Below, piece after piece: positions 29,792 to 37,651 of a DNA stretch of 64,000 bases. A program made the translations under genes and the position numbers. The notes under the pieces are model-generated. The model was not told the origin of the DNA, made no database searches, and worked only from the letters and a program-made list of their open reading frames with translations. Each line of letters begins with the position of its first letter. Within the stretch, counting starts at the first letter, position 1. The DNA is taken from contig NZ_QGGW01000012.1 of the NCBI RefSeq assembly GCF_003148775.1, forward strand, positions 1-64,000. The letters are read 5' to 3'. Source of the DNA: Roseicyclus mahoneyensis. Its GTDB lineage: Bacteria; Pseudomonadota; Alphaproteobacteria; Rhodobacterales; Rhodobacteraceae.

Positions 29792-31326
29792 AAATCCTCC
29801 ACACCGGTCAGGCGGAGTTCGCCGGACATGAGTTTGGGGAGGAGGAGGTCTCGGGTGGCGGCGAGGGTTTGGTTTTCTTGTTCGTTTGCTTCGATTAGCT
29901 GGACCAGTGGCAACAGAATGCCATGAAATGTCTCAAGCACTGGATCCCCCGGGAAAACAAGCGACAGCTTCGCAATATCGCTATTTGACACGAAAGGTTG
30001 GGCAGCGCCTTTGCGTATCGTTGTCAGGTCGAGTTCGCGGAGCGCATAGAAAAACCATTCGGGCTTAGTCCCGTTTTCGAGTTCAAAGAACGAGGCGTTG
30101 TTGTTGATCCATGCTCGCCCACGGTGGGCAACGAAGTTGCCGCAGTAAGCTCCGACCCTTCCGACGGAAATGACATAACCAGAGGCGTTCGCTTTGTCGG
30201 TATTGCCCATAAGGCCAGCACCGCCAAAAACCGGAATATCGCCGTCTTCAACAAACTCCGTTTTCGGGAGCTGTTTACCACCTTTCAACTTGGCGAATGA
30301 GCCGACCTCGCGCTCTTCCCACCCCTCCGGCAGCCCGTTCGCTCCGAAACTGTCGGGGAAGAGGGCGGCGAGGGGGGCGGCTTGGGTCGGGTCGGGGAGG
30401 AGGCCTCCGAGGATGGCGGCGGGGTCGGCGGTCCCTGCGGCCTTGCGGCGGGTGGGGCCGAAATCGACAAACCAATCCCGAAACACCGCCCGCGCCATCG
30501 CCTCTAACGTCTCATTCATCCGCCGGTTCAACTCGATCTTGTCGTCGAGGGTGCCCAATATGTTCGAAATTCGTGTTTGCTCTGGCTTGAACGGCGCATA
30601 GATATTCAGCTTTCCAAAGTCTGACTTATTCATGATTGGCTGCGCAGCGCCGCCCGCCCGATTGCGTATCTCTTCTTTTCGGGCTGAAAGATTATAGTAG
30701 ATAAACAGCCTGTCGTAATCATCTGAAACGATGACCGAATTTATTTGCTGATTTGAGACAAAAGGAGGATCCACTAGGGCCGCTTTTCCCATGTCTGAGC
30801 CGATGCAGGAAACAGAGATGGCTGGGCGATCGACATAGGAGGACCCAACTTTCTTCGCACCATCAGCCGATAGGTTTCTTGCTGTAGTCTCGATCCGTCG
30901 CCTTCCGTCCATGTCCGATGGCGTCACGAACGGGATGTATCCGTCGTAGAAGTCCGGGTTGGACGTTGGAGGTGTTTTCCCTGTGACAATCTTTCCGACT
31001 TCATGGAGCTGAAGGTCACGCCAATCCGCAGGCACCCTCTGCCGTTCCACAATCTCCCGAAACTCCGGCGACACGGCGTTCAGGTCGATCACGTCCACCT
31101 TCCATGGCAGGTCTGAGGCCTCGAAGGCCTCCTCCAGATCGATCAGCACCTCGGATGGCAAGGGTTCGGCCCCTTCCAGCGCGATGTCCAGATCGGAAAA
31201 GGGTTTGGCCGTCCACGTCACGCGGCTGCCAAAGGCCCAGGCCAGCGTTCCGTTGGGCAGGTGATCCTTCAATAGCACCTGCACGATGGCCAATTGTTCG
31301 GGGCTGATATCGATCTTGGCGGTCAT
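29788..31326 (-). CDS. hsdS: HsdS specificity subunit fused to an N-terminal MNT nucleotidyltransferase
   Basis: The 512-residue protein is longer than usual HsdS (about 400-450). Residues 1-~95 are a minimal nucleotidyltransferase with AFGSR, an exact GSX10DXD motif (G33, S34, D45, D47) and a probable third acid D78 in WKVDVIDL. This matches MntA antitoxins. Residues ~100 on form HsdS: TRD1 (WRDLQLHEVGKIVTGKTPP, IPFVTPSDM), central spacer (NILGTLDDKIELNRRMNETLE, FRDWFVDFGP), TRD2 (LPEGWEEREVGSFAKLKGGK) and a distal spacer. The start ATG overlaps the HEPN gene stop (ATGA). The frame is continuous, so this is a real fusion and not run-on frames. Confidence 0.9.
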   Translation of the reverse strand: MTAKIDISPEQLAIVQVLLKDHLPNGTLAWAFGSRVTWTAKPFSDLDIALEGAEPLPSEVLIDLEEAFEASDLPWKVDVIDLNAVSPEFREIVERQRVPADWRDLQLHEVGKIVTGKTPPTSNPDFYDGYIPFVTPSDMDGRRRIETTARNLSADGAKKVGSSYVDRPAISVSCIGSDMGKAALVDPPFVSNQQINSVIVSDDYDRLFIYYNLSARKEEIRNRAGGAAQPIMNKSDFGKLNIYAPFKPEQTRISNILGTLDDKIELNRRMNETLEAMARAVFRDWFVDFGPTRRKAAGTADPAAILGGLLPDPTQAAPLAALFPDSFGANGLPEGWEEREVGSFAKLKGGKQLPKTEFVEDGDIPVFGGAGLMGNTDKANASGYVISVGRVGAYCGNFVAHRGRAWINNNASFFELENGTKPEWFFYALRELDLTTIRKGAAQPFVSNSDIAKLSLVFPGDPVLETFHGILLPLVQLIEANEQENQTLAATRDLLLPKLMSGELRLTGVEDL

Positions 31327-31727
31327 TCGGCGTTCCGCTCTTGCAGTCGCGCCAGCAGGAACGCCGCCTCGTCCCGAAAGGCGGGGATGCGCACAAAAAC
31401 CTCGTTCGCCTTTTTCTCGTTATAGGCATGGCTGGTCGCGTTGCGCGCATCGCGGAAGTATTTCCAGTGATCCCAGCTTTGCGACAACAGCCCGCGTTCA
31501 GCGCCGGTGCGGATCATGTCGGGAAAGCTCATCTGGTCGATCTCGGACGGGTTGGGCGACATCGCCTCCAACTGCCGTTTCAGCAGCTTGTGGGCCAGTT
31601 CGTAGGTGTATTCGAACCGCTGGATGCAGGCATCCTTGACGAACTGGCTTTGGGTGCGGTCGTATTCCGCCAGCGCCTCGTCCAGCGAGGCGAGGGCTTT
31701 CTCGAAGGATGACAGCTCCAGCTTCAT
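31323..31727 (-). CDS. HEPN toxin-like protein (HepT/HI0074-type)
   Basis: The 134-residue helical protein is of the HEPN nucleotidyltransferase-partner type ([37 protein letters not shown]). It carries the exact RX4HXY motif R95-NATS-H100-A-Y102, the RNase active site of HepT toxins and the tyrosine that MntA antitoxins AMPylate. The MNT partner is not a separate gene but the N-terminus of the next product, HsdS. It is coupled by ATGA overlaps to hsdM upstream and hsdS downstream. Confidence 0.88.
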   Translation of the reverse strand: MKLELSSFEKALASLDEALAEYDRTQSQFVKDACIQRFEYTYELAHKLLKRQLEAMSPNPSEIDQMSFPDMIRTGAERGLLSQSWDHWKYFRDARNATSHAYNEKKANEVFVRIPAFRDEAAFLLARLQERNAE

Positions 31728-33268
31728 TGCGGCCCTCCCGGGATGCGCGCCAGCGTGCGGCGGATCAGGTCGGCCATGCGGGCGCTTTCCGTCAGTTGCG
31801 CGTCAAGCTGGGTGGCGAGGGCGGCGAATTTCTCCTCGAACGGCACGCCGTCGTCCTCCTCATCCGCAGCGCCGACATAGCGGCCCGGGGTCAGGACGTA
31901 GTCATGCTTGCGGATCGCATCGAGATCGGCGCTGGCGCAGAACCCCGGTTCGTCCTTGTAGGGCTGATCCGGCGCCTTGGCCCGCCAGCGGTGGTAGGTG
32001 TCGGCGATCCTGTCGATCTCGGCATCGTCGAAGTCGCGGCGCACGCGGTCGACCATATGGCCCATCTGGCGCGCGTCGATGAACAGCACCTCACCCCGCC
32101 GGTCGCGGTGGCCATTGGCGGATTTGTCATTTGCCAGGATCCACAGGCAGGCGGGAATCTGCGTGGAATAGAACAGCTGCCCCGGCAGGGCGACCATGCA
32201 ATCGACCTTGTCCGCCTCGATCATCGCTTTGCGGATGTCACCCTCGCCCGATTGCTGCGAGGACATGGAGCCGTTGGCCAGCACCACGCCTGCCGTGCCG
32301 CGCGGGGCCAGATGGTGCAGGATATGCTGCAGCCAGGCGTAGTTCGCGTTGCCCTTGGGCGGCGTGCCGTATTTCCAGCGCCCGTCATCCGTCAGCCGCT
32401 CGCCGCCCCAGTCCGAGATGTTGAAGGGCGGGTTGGCGAGGATGTAATCGGCGCGCAGGTCGGGCAGCTCATCGCGGATGAACGAGCCTTCGTTGTTCCA
32501 CTTGATCTCGGCGTCGATGCCCTGGACGGCAAGGTTCATCATCGCCAGCCGCCATGTGGTGTGGTTGATCTCTTGCCCGTAGACCGAGATGTCATTGCGG
32601 CGGCCGCCGTGATCTTCGATGAAGTTCTCGGACTGGATGAACATGCCGCCCGACCCGCAGCAGGGGTCATAGACGCGGCCCTTTTTCGGCTCCAGCATGG
32701 CGACCAGGGTTTTGACGACTGACCGGGGGGTGAAGAATTCACCGCCACGCTTGCCTTCGGATGAGGCAAAGCCCGACAGGAAGTATTCATAGACCCGGCC
32801 CAGCAGATCGCGCGCCTCGGTCGCGTTGCCGCGCATGTCGATCTTGGAGAAGAGGTCGATCAGATCGCCCAGCATCTCCTTGTTGAGCGTGGGGCGGGCG
32901 TAGTTCTTGGGCAAGACGCCCTTGAGCTTTTCGTTGGCCGGGACACGCTCGATCGCTTCCATCGCGTCGTCGATGATCTTGCCGATGTTGGGGTCACGCG
33001 CCTTGTTGCGCAGGTTGGACCAGCGCGCCTCCTGCGGCACCCAGAAGATGTTTTCGGCGAGGTATTCCTCGGGGTCCTCGGGGTCGGCGTAGTCGTCCAA
33101 TGCCAGCTTGGCGTGGTAGCCCTCGAACGCCTCGGAGATGTATTTCAGGAAGACGAGGCCAAGGACGACGTGCTTGTATTCGGACGGCTCAAGGTTGCCG
33201 CGCAGGCGGTCCGCGGCTTTGAACAGATCGGCCTCGAAGCCGAGATCAGAGGTGCGCGCTTCGGCCAT
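31724..33268 (-). CDS. hsdM: Type I restriction-modification methyltransferase subunit HsdM
   Basis: The 514-residue adenine methyltransferase has the N-terminal helical HsdM domain ([20 protein letters not shown]), the block [18 protein letters not shown] motif [12 protein letters not shown] and catalytic motif IV LANPPF. It modifies the site chosen by HsdS and is required for restriction. The gene overlaps the upstream two-TM gene by 23 nt and the HEPN gene by 4 nt. Confidence 0.96.
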   Translation of the reverse strand: MAEARTSDLGFEADLFKAADRLRGNLEPSEYKHVVLGLVFLKYISEAFEGYHAKLALDDYADPEDPEEYLAENIFWVPQEARWSNLRNKARDPNIGKIIDDAMEAIERVPANEKLKGVLPKNYARPTLNKEMLGDLIDLFSKIDMRGNATEARDLLGRVYEYFLSGFASSEGKRGGEFFTPRSVVKTLVAMLEPKKGRVYDPCCGSGGMFIQSENFIEDHGGRRNDISVYGQEINHTTWRLAMMNLAVQGIDAEIKWNNEGSFIRDELPDLRADYILANPPFNISDWGGERLTDDGRWKYGTPPKGNANYAWLQHILHHLAPRGTAGVVLANGSMSSQQSGEGDIRKAMIEADKVDCMVALPGQLFYSTQIPACLWILANDKSANGHRDRRGEVLFIDARQMGHMVDRVRRDFDDAEIDRIADTYHRWRAKAPDQPYKDEPGFCASADLDAIRKHDYVLTPGRYVGAADEEDDGVPFEEKFAALATQLDAQLTESARMADLIRRTLARIPGGPQ

Positions 33269-33620
33269 CGGAAGTCCTTCCAGTAAATGTCTTCAGGCGA
33301 ACGATCACCCCCTGCTTGGCGCTGAAGTTTTCGCGCTGCAGGCGACGTCGGAGATAGCTTTCAATCGCGACGGCCAAGGTGAAGGCCGGAGTGGTCACGG
33401 CCATGATGCAGGCAGATAGTCCCGCGATCAGAAGTGGAAGCCATGGCATGTTGTCCGCATCCCCAAGGCCCATGAGCGGCCCCCAGGACATCAGGTAGGC
33501 CAGAGAGCTGACGCACATGGTGATCATCACCGGGCGCGTGAAGCGGCCAATGTCGGCCTGCATCCGCTCGGTGGTGGCCAGTTGGTGGCGCTGCCACGCC
33601 TCGGTTTGTCTCAGGTTCAT
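33246..33620 (-). CDS. Small two-TM membrane protein upstream of hsdM
   Basis: The 124-residue product starts [21 protein letters not shown] and has two membrane helices (residues ~28-50, [20 protein letters not shown]; ~60-86, [20 protein letters not shown]), then a basic tail. It starts 2 nt after the XRE gene stop and overlaps hsdM by 23 nt. No family is recognised. Its place suggests a membrane effector or accessory protein of the defence operon. Confidence 0.6.
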   Translation of the reverse strand: MNLRQTEAWQRHQLATTERMQADIGRFTRPVMITMCVSSLAYLMSWGPLMGLGDADNMPWLPLLIAGLSACIMAVTTPAFTLAVAIESYLRRRLQRENFSAKQGVIVRLKTFTGRTSDGRSAHL

Positions 33621-33622
33621 TC

Positions 33623-34045
33623 TTATTCTCTCAACAGTTCGATCCAGGTGTGGACGTCGTCCATGGCAATTTCCTTTCCTTCCAGAAAGGAGCGATACCA
33701 ACGCGCGGCAATCGCCCCACGCTTTTCGCTTCTTATCTTGATCCCGCTGGCGGACAGGTGCTTGTCCAGCGCGATTTCGAATTCCTCGAGCGCAGTCAGG
33801 TCGTGTTCTAGCCGCACCGCTTCGACGCCGAGGAGTATCCAGTTGAGGTCCACGGCGAACTGACGGTGCAGTTCGACCAGCGCCTCGACCGGGATCGAGC
33901 GCTTGCCCAGCTCGTAGCTCTGGTAGGCGCGCAGCGATATCCCGAGCGCTGCCGACATCTTGGCCTGGGACATGCCAAGTTCGTTGCGCGCGATCGCGAT
34001 GCGCGCGCCCAGGGCGCTCAGGTAGTCATGCGGACGATCCACCAT
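33623..34045 (-). CDS. XRE-family transcriptional regulator heading the defence operon
   Basis: The 140-residue protein starts MVDRPHDYLSALGARIAIAR and has a Cro/C1-type HTH (MSQAKMSAALGISLRAYQSYELGK, residues ~23-46) followed by VNWILLGVEAVR-like linker and a helical C-terminus. The start at 34045 is chosen by the HTH; the frame stays open far upstream without homology. It is the first gene of the XRE-TM-hsdM-HEPN-hsdS-Abi-hsdR row and probably autoregulates it, acting like the C-proteins of restriction systems. Confidence 0.8.
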   Translation of the reverse strand: MVDRPHDYLSALGARIAIARNELGMSQAKMSAALGISLRAYQSYELGKRSIPVEALVELHRQFAVDLNWILLGVEAVRLEHDLTALEEFEIALDKHLSASGIKIRSEKRGAIAARWYRSFLEGKEIAMDDVHTWIELLRE

Positions 34046-34077
34046 TTTTGACGGCAAGACCCTTGCTGTGACGCTCG

Positions 34078-34099
34078 ATTGAGTGCTATACGCACAAAT
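34078..34099. promoter_or_regulatory. Candidate operator upstream of the XRE gene
   Basis: A near-palindrome (ATTGAGTGC TATAC GCACAAAT) is centred on TATAC, between the divergent XRE gene (start 34045) and the excisionase-like gene (start 34180). It has GTGC/GCAC cores and AT-rich flanks, as expected for a Cro/C1-type dimer. It may control both directions. Confidence 0.45.
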
Positions 34100-34179
34100 G
34101 AACGTAATTTGACGTGTTCCAGTTCGGGCGTGGTGCTTTGCTGCGTTTGACCCGATTCGTCCCACCTTACGAAAAGGAG

Positions 34180-34413
34180 ATGGTTTTGGCACAAGAAAAA
34201 CTGCTTTCGCCCAAGGAACTAGGCGAAATAGTCGGACTGAGCCCCGCGCAAGTTCGCGCGTTGATGAACGAGGGGCGTCTAGAGTTCGTCGAGATATCCT
34301 CAAAGACGAAGAGGCTGACGATGACCGGTTGGGAGCGCTTCCAGCAGCACGCGACCCGGGGTCCGGATTTAGAGAGGAAGAGGCCTGAGGGGGATTTGGG
34401 GCAAGTTGATTGA
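34180..34413 (+). CDS. Small HTH protein, excisionase/MerR-like
   Basis: The product of 75-77 residues has an HTH of DNA-binding excisionase type (LLSPKELGEIVGLSPAQVRALMNEG, then LEFVEIS). AAGGAG directly abuts the ATG at 34180 but is 7 nt from the in-frame TTG at 34186, which may be the true start. It is divergent from the defence operon and heads a row of small genes leading to the integrase. Confidence 0.55.
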   Translation: MVLAQEKLLSPKELGEIVGLSPAQVRALMNEGRLEFVEISSKTKRLTMTGWERFQQHATRGPDLERKRPEGDLGQVD

Positions 34414-34428
34414 AAGAGGGAAAACAAG

Positions 34429-34674
34429 ATGTCCATGCCCCGCACAGCGTTGACACATGGAACGCAAGCACATGTCTCGAAGGACGACCGGAATGCACAC
34501 TTATCGGTCACCCGGGTGCAGATCGTTCCCGAATGCTCGAGCCGAGCTGATCACATCGTCACGGCCCCCAGTGCCTACCATCCGAAGATCCAGACCGGGG
34601 CATCGGAGAAATGTGCCTCGCTGTTCACCGTCGCCGCAGCGCCCAAGACGGCCCGCTTCGGCGGGAAGGGGTAG
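34429..34674 (+). CDS. Hypothetical small protein
   Basis: An 81-codon frame with AGAGGG about 9 nt before its ATG, lying between two HTH genes on the same strand and ending 3 nt before the next start. The product (MSMPRTALTHGTQAHVSKDD...) has no recognised domain or membrane segment. It may be real because it fits the operon spacing, but the evidence is context only. Confidence 0.35.
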   Translation: MSMPRTALTHGTQAHVSKDDRNAHLSVTRVQIVPECSSRADHIVTAPSAYHPKIQTGASEKCASLFTVAAAPKTARFGGKG

Positions 34675-34677
34675 GCG

Positions 34678-35025
34678 ATGATGAACACCGAACATGCGGA
34701 GCAGTCCCAGATCCTCACCATCGGCAAGACGCCCGCCCAGTGGGTCGAGATCATGGCCACGCACGGGATCGAGATTTCCGAGCGGACCCTGCGCGAGAAG
34801 GCCAACGACACCGGCGCGTTCTTCCGGCTGGGGCGGACCATGCTCATCACGCCCGCGCAAATTGACACCATCTTCGAGGAAGGACAGGCATGCCGCTCGA
34901 AATCTACAAGCGTGGCTCCGTCTTCTGGGTCAAGGGCTGGGTCGAATATAATGGCCGACCGATCGCCGGTCCATACCGCCAAAGCACGCGAGCGACTACT
35001 GAAGCTGGCGCGCGGGACTGGATAA
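34678..35025 (+). CDS. Excisionase-like HTH protein upstream of the integrase
   Basis: Residues 1-70 (ILTIGKTPAQWVEIMATHGI, ERTLREKANDTGAFFRLGRTMLITPAQID) look like a winged-helix excisionase/Xis-type DNA-binding domain. The frame then continues for ~45 codons inside the integrase start, out of frame, so the conserved part may be only the first 70-75 residues. It is on the same strand as the integrase and overlaps it by 136 bp. It probably aids excision directionality. Confidence 0.6.
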   Translation: MMNTEHAEQSQILTIGKTPAQWVEIMATHGIEISERTLREKANDTGAFFRLGRTMLITPAQIDTIFEEGQACRSKSTSVAPSSGSRAGSNIMADRSPVHTAKARERLLKLARGTG

Positions 35026-35996
35026 ACGACGAAACGCAGCTTCAGATCCGCAGACACCTTGTCGGCGAAGAGCATAGTCTGCGGTTCGCCGATGCGGTCA
35101 ATTTCTACCCGGCAACCGCCAAAGATGCGCGGCAACTTTTGCCGATCCTGGACCAGATCGGTGATATGCCGCTGGGAGCAATCACAGGGGCGCTGCTGAA
35201 AAGCCTTGGTCGCAAGCTGAAGCCGAATGCCTGCACCGATACTTGGTGGCGCGAGATCGTGACCCCGGCGCGGGCAGTCATCAACCATGCGCATGAGCAC
35301 AAGGGGACGCCGCATCTGACGGTCAAACGCTACGACAAGTTCGAGCGGATCGCGCAGGACGAGCGCCGTGGCAAAACGAGCCGGGTCGAACGCACCCCGG
35401 CGACACGCGACTGGATCGAGGCGTTTTGCGCTGAGGCTGATCCTTACAACGCAGCCTTGGCCCGTTTCATGTTTGAGACAGCAGCCCGGATCGACCAAGC
35501 GATCTCGATCGAACCCGGCGATCTGAGACCAGCATCCTGCCAAGTGAAGATCAAGGCACAGAAGGGTCACCCTGAAGGGTGGATCACCGTCTCGCCGCAG
35601 ATGATGGCCGAGCTGGTCGCGTTGAAGGCCAAACGGCCAAAGAACCTCAAGACTGGGCAAGTGCTGTCGCCCCGCGTCTTCGGATATGGAAGCTCCACCG
35701 GCTACAACAATCGCTGGAAAACGATCTGCAAGCGGGCGGGTATCCCGTACCTGTCCGCCCACCGCGCCGGGCGGCACGGGTTCTACACCGAACTGGTGGT
35801 GCGGCAGGGGGTCGATCCCGTCACGGCGGCCAAGGCAGGGCGGTGGTCAGACGCCACATTGCCGATGCGAATTTACGCCCATGCAGAGACGGACGAGGCT
35901 GCAGTCAGGGCGCGGTTTCGTACAAACCATGTACAGGTGGCCCCGGTTAAGAAGCGTAAGCACAGAAAAACAAAGAAGGATCAGGAAAATGAATGA
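34890..35996 (+). CDS. Tyrosine recombinase/integrase of the island
   Basis: The 368-residue integrase has an N-terminal arm domain (MPLEIYKRGSVFWVKGWVEY), a core-binding domain (residues ~60-165) and a catalytic domain with R200 (ETAARIDQAI), H291/R295 (HRAGRHGF), W319 (AGRW) and the nucleophile Y329 (RIYAHA). GGA precedes the ATG. Its stop codon is 1 nt before attR, so it lies at the very end of the element. It would catalyse recombination between the tRNA-Arg repeats. Confidence 0.93.
   Translation: MPLEIYKRGSVFWVKGWVEYNGRPIAGPYRQSTRATTEAGARDWINDETQLQIRRHLVGEEHSLRFADAVNFYPATAKDARQLLPILDQIGDMPLGAITGALLKSLGRKLKPNACTDTWWREIVTPARAVINHAHEHKGTPHLTVKRYDKFERIAQDERRGKTSRVERTPATRDWIEAFCAEADPYNAALARFMFETAARIDQAISIEPGDLRPASCQVKIKAQKGHPEGWITVSPQMMAELVALKAKRPKNLKTGQVLSPRVFGYGSSTGYNNRWKTICKRAGIPYLSAHRAGRHGFYTELVVRQGVDPVTAAKAGRWSDATLPMRIYAHAETDEAAVRARFRTNHVQVAPVKKRKHRKTKKDQENE
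35919..35935. repeat. Paired TGTACA-like sites near attR
   Basis: CGTACA at 35919 and TGTACA at 35930 (11-bp spacing) lie inside the integrase 3' end and mirror the pair at 22438-22454 near attL. Confidence 0.35.
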
Positions 35997-35997
35997 A

Positions 35998-36041
35998 CCC
36001 CTCCTAAGGGACAGGTTACAGGTTCGAATCCTGTCGGGGTC
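35998..36041 (+). repeat. attR of the integrated element
   Basis: Exact 44-bp copy of the tRNA-Arg(CCT) 3' half seen at 22288-22331. It is not a functional tRNA because the 5' half is absent. It is also the left att of the older element remnant that follows. Confidence 0.92.
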
Positions 36042-36178
36042 GCCAAAAAGCCCGTTAATCCAAGGATTTTTGTCAGGGGCTTGCGAAGGGCACTGTGGAA
36101 ACGCAGGCTTGATTTCCCGGCCAATCCGTCGCTGCGGACGGGATTTCCGTATTAAACTGTGCAAGTTGAGGCCCTGCA

Positions 36179-36420
36179 ATGAGCTGGCGCGTCGCGAATG
36201 ACTACGCCGAACGCCGCTTCGGGGCCGCTGCCCGCAAACAGATCAACATGTCCGTAGCAGACAAGGCGCGCGATGACGGCTCGGGCATCTGGTGTTCCAA
36301 AGGTACGATACAGCGCTACACCGAACTGGGCAAAAGCACCGTGAAGCGGACGATCAGCGGTTTCCCGACAGTGGTCGTCGTGATCAAAGCCAGACGACGG
36401 CCCTGCAAGAACGGTTTGCC
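36179..36420 (+). pseudogene. Decayed paralogue of the island HTH gene (second element remnant)
   Basis: From MSWRVANDYAERRFG to RRPCKNGL the reading is close to the N-terminal 80 residues of the gene at 22491, and the DNA before it (36042-36178) also parallels the leader at 22332-22490. After about 80 codons it diverges and runs into transposase sequence. It marks the left end of a second related element integrated at the same tRNA site. Confidence 0.85.
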
Positions 36421-36476
36421 GTATGGGTGCTGGAGGGGTTGGCGACATAAGCGTTCGCCCCAGAAGCCGGTCTTTC

Positions 36477-36735
36477 ATTTGCGCCGACCGCGGCCATGAT
36501 GCCGACTGGTTCAGAGATGCGTCGAAAGACATGGGGATCAGGCCCTGCATCTCGTGTCGGAAGTCGCATGGCAAGCCTGTCAAGGACGATAAGCGCCGCT
36601 ACGATCGCCGCGGCAGGATCGAGATCATGTTCTGTCGCCTGAAAGACTGGTGCAGGGCGGCCACGCGCTACGACAGGTGCCGCAAGGTCTTCCTCTCAGC
36701 CGTCGCCTTCGCCGCAACCGTCATGTTCTGGCCAT
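36477..36735 (+). pseudogene. IS5/IS427-type transposase C-terminal fragment
   Basis: The frame reads ADRGHDADWFRDASKDMGIRPC, SHGKPVKDDKRRYDRRGRIE, IMFCRLKDWCRAATRYDRC and AFAATVMFW, the C-terminal third of the IS5-type DDE transposase (ADRGYDADW ... RIEIMFGRLKDW). The N-terminal part and ends are missing. It truncates the second-element HTH gene. Confidence 0.85.
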
Positions 36736-36808
36736 ATCGAGAGAATGGATCCCTACCCCAAGCAAGGCCTCGACAAACCTAAGGGAAGCTCGAACGCCGT
36801 CTTCGCAA

Positions 36809-37531
36809 TCAGGGTTCGATGCGACCTCCGACGGAGGACAGGTGCCTGCGCATCGCCATGTCCGACGCTTCGGGATCGCGGGCCGCGATGGCATCGAGGA
36901 TGGCATCATGTTCGACAAAGCTCGCATGCGACTCTGGTGGCTTGCTCCCCACGCGGGTTGCGGTGCCGAACGAGACCATCCGCCGGATCATGTTGAGCTG
37001 ATCGAACAGCGCCAACAGCGTCGGTGAGGCCGAGGCGAGAGCTACGCCGCGATGCAGATCGGCATCCAGCACCTCGTATTCGCGCCAGCTGGCGCAGCGC
37101 CGCGAGCGGTCGGCCAGAAGCCTGAGATGTGCGATTTCGGCAGCGGATGCGTGCAGCGCCGCCTCGCGCGCCATGGCGGGTTCGAACACGGCACGCGCGC
37201 GCATCGCGTCGGCGGGGCTGATGTCGCGGGCAAGCGCCTGCAGACCGCCCGCCTGAGACCCGTCCGCCAGATCGGCGACGAACGTGCCCTTGCCGACATG
37301 GCGCCACAAGACACCTTCGGCAACGAGGATCTCGAGCGCCTTGCGCAAGGATGACCTACGCAAGCCCAGTTCCGGACCGAGCCGCCGCTCGGGCGGCAGC
37401 TTGTCGCCCGCTGCAAAGCCACCTTCCATGATGAAGGCGCGGATCTGCGACACTGCCGCGGCATCGGAAACCTCATGCAAGGCCGCATCGGCGCGCGCCT
37501 CGTCCAGACCCACCCGGGGTTGCTCGGTCAT
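36809..37531 (-). CDS. GntR-family regulator, FadR subfamily
   Basis: The 240-residue protein has an N-terminal winged helix (GDKLPPERRLGPELGLRRSSLRKAL, EGVLWRHVGKGTFVADL; residues ~35-80) and a helical FCD ligand domain (ARAVFEPAMAREAALHASAAE onwards). AGGGG lies 8 nt before the ATG at 37531, which decides the start. It is divergent from the FAH-tct cluster and probably represses it, with a palindrome in the intergenic space. Confidence 0.88.
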   Translation of the reverse strand: MTEQPRVGLDEARADAALHEVSDAAAVSQIRAFIMEGGFAAGDKLPPERRLGPELGLRRSSLRKALEILVAEGVLWRHVGKGTFVADLADGSQAGGLQALARDISPADAMRARAVFEPAMAREAALHASAAEIAHLRLLADRSRRCASWREYEVLDADLHRGVALASASPTLLALFDQLNMIRRMVSFGTATRVGSKPPESHASFVEHDAILDAIAARDPEASDMAMRRHLSSVGGRIEP

Positions 37532-37581
37532 CGTCTTGCCCCTTTTCATTGTGGCGAACCCTACGCGGCGGCGCAATCAGG

Positions 37582-37597
37582 ATCAATACCGATTGAT
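37582..37597. promoter_or_regulatory. Candidate GntR operator
   Basis: ATCAAT-ACCG-ATTGAT is a perfect inverted repeat with a 4-bp centre between the divergent gntR-type gene and the FAH gene. ATCAAT recurs as a direct repeat (ATCAAT-CCGG-ATCAAT) at 38580-38595 before the decarboxylase-like gene. Confidence 0.5.
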
Positions 37598-37651
37598 TTG
37601 CCACTTTGGATATGCCACGCCCGCCGAGATCAAGACAGGAGACTGAATACG

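Larger units (their letters stand above)
22288..36041. mobile_element. Integrated genomic island (13.7 kb) in tRNA-Arg(CCT)
   Basis: The element is bounded by exact 44-bp att repeats and carries a tyrosine integrase at the attR end. It also has excisionase-like HTH genes, a replication-type HTH protein at the attL end, a MobC-like protein without a relaxase, hipBA and a type I restriction-modification operon with embedded HEPN/MNT genes. The tRNA is kept functional at attL. It is probably a mobilisable or satellite-type island whose cargo is defence. Confidence 0.9.

Noticed and set aside
34046-34498. N-terminal extension of the XRE regulator by 151 residues
   Set aside because: The frame is open but overlaps the divergent excisionase-like gene and shows no homology; the HTH protein starts naturally at 34045.
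35998-36046. Second tRNA-Arg(CCT) gene
   Set aside because: Only the 3' part is present; the acceptor 5' strand and D-arm are missing, so it is attR.
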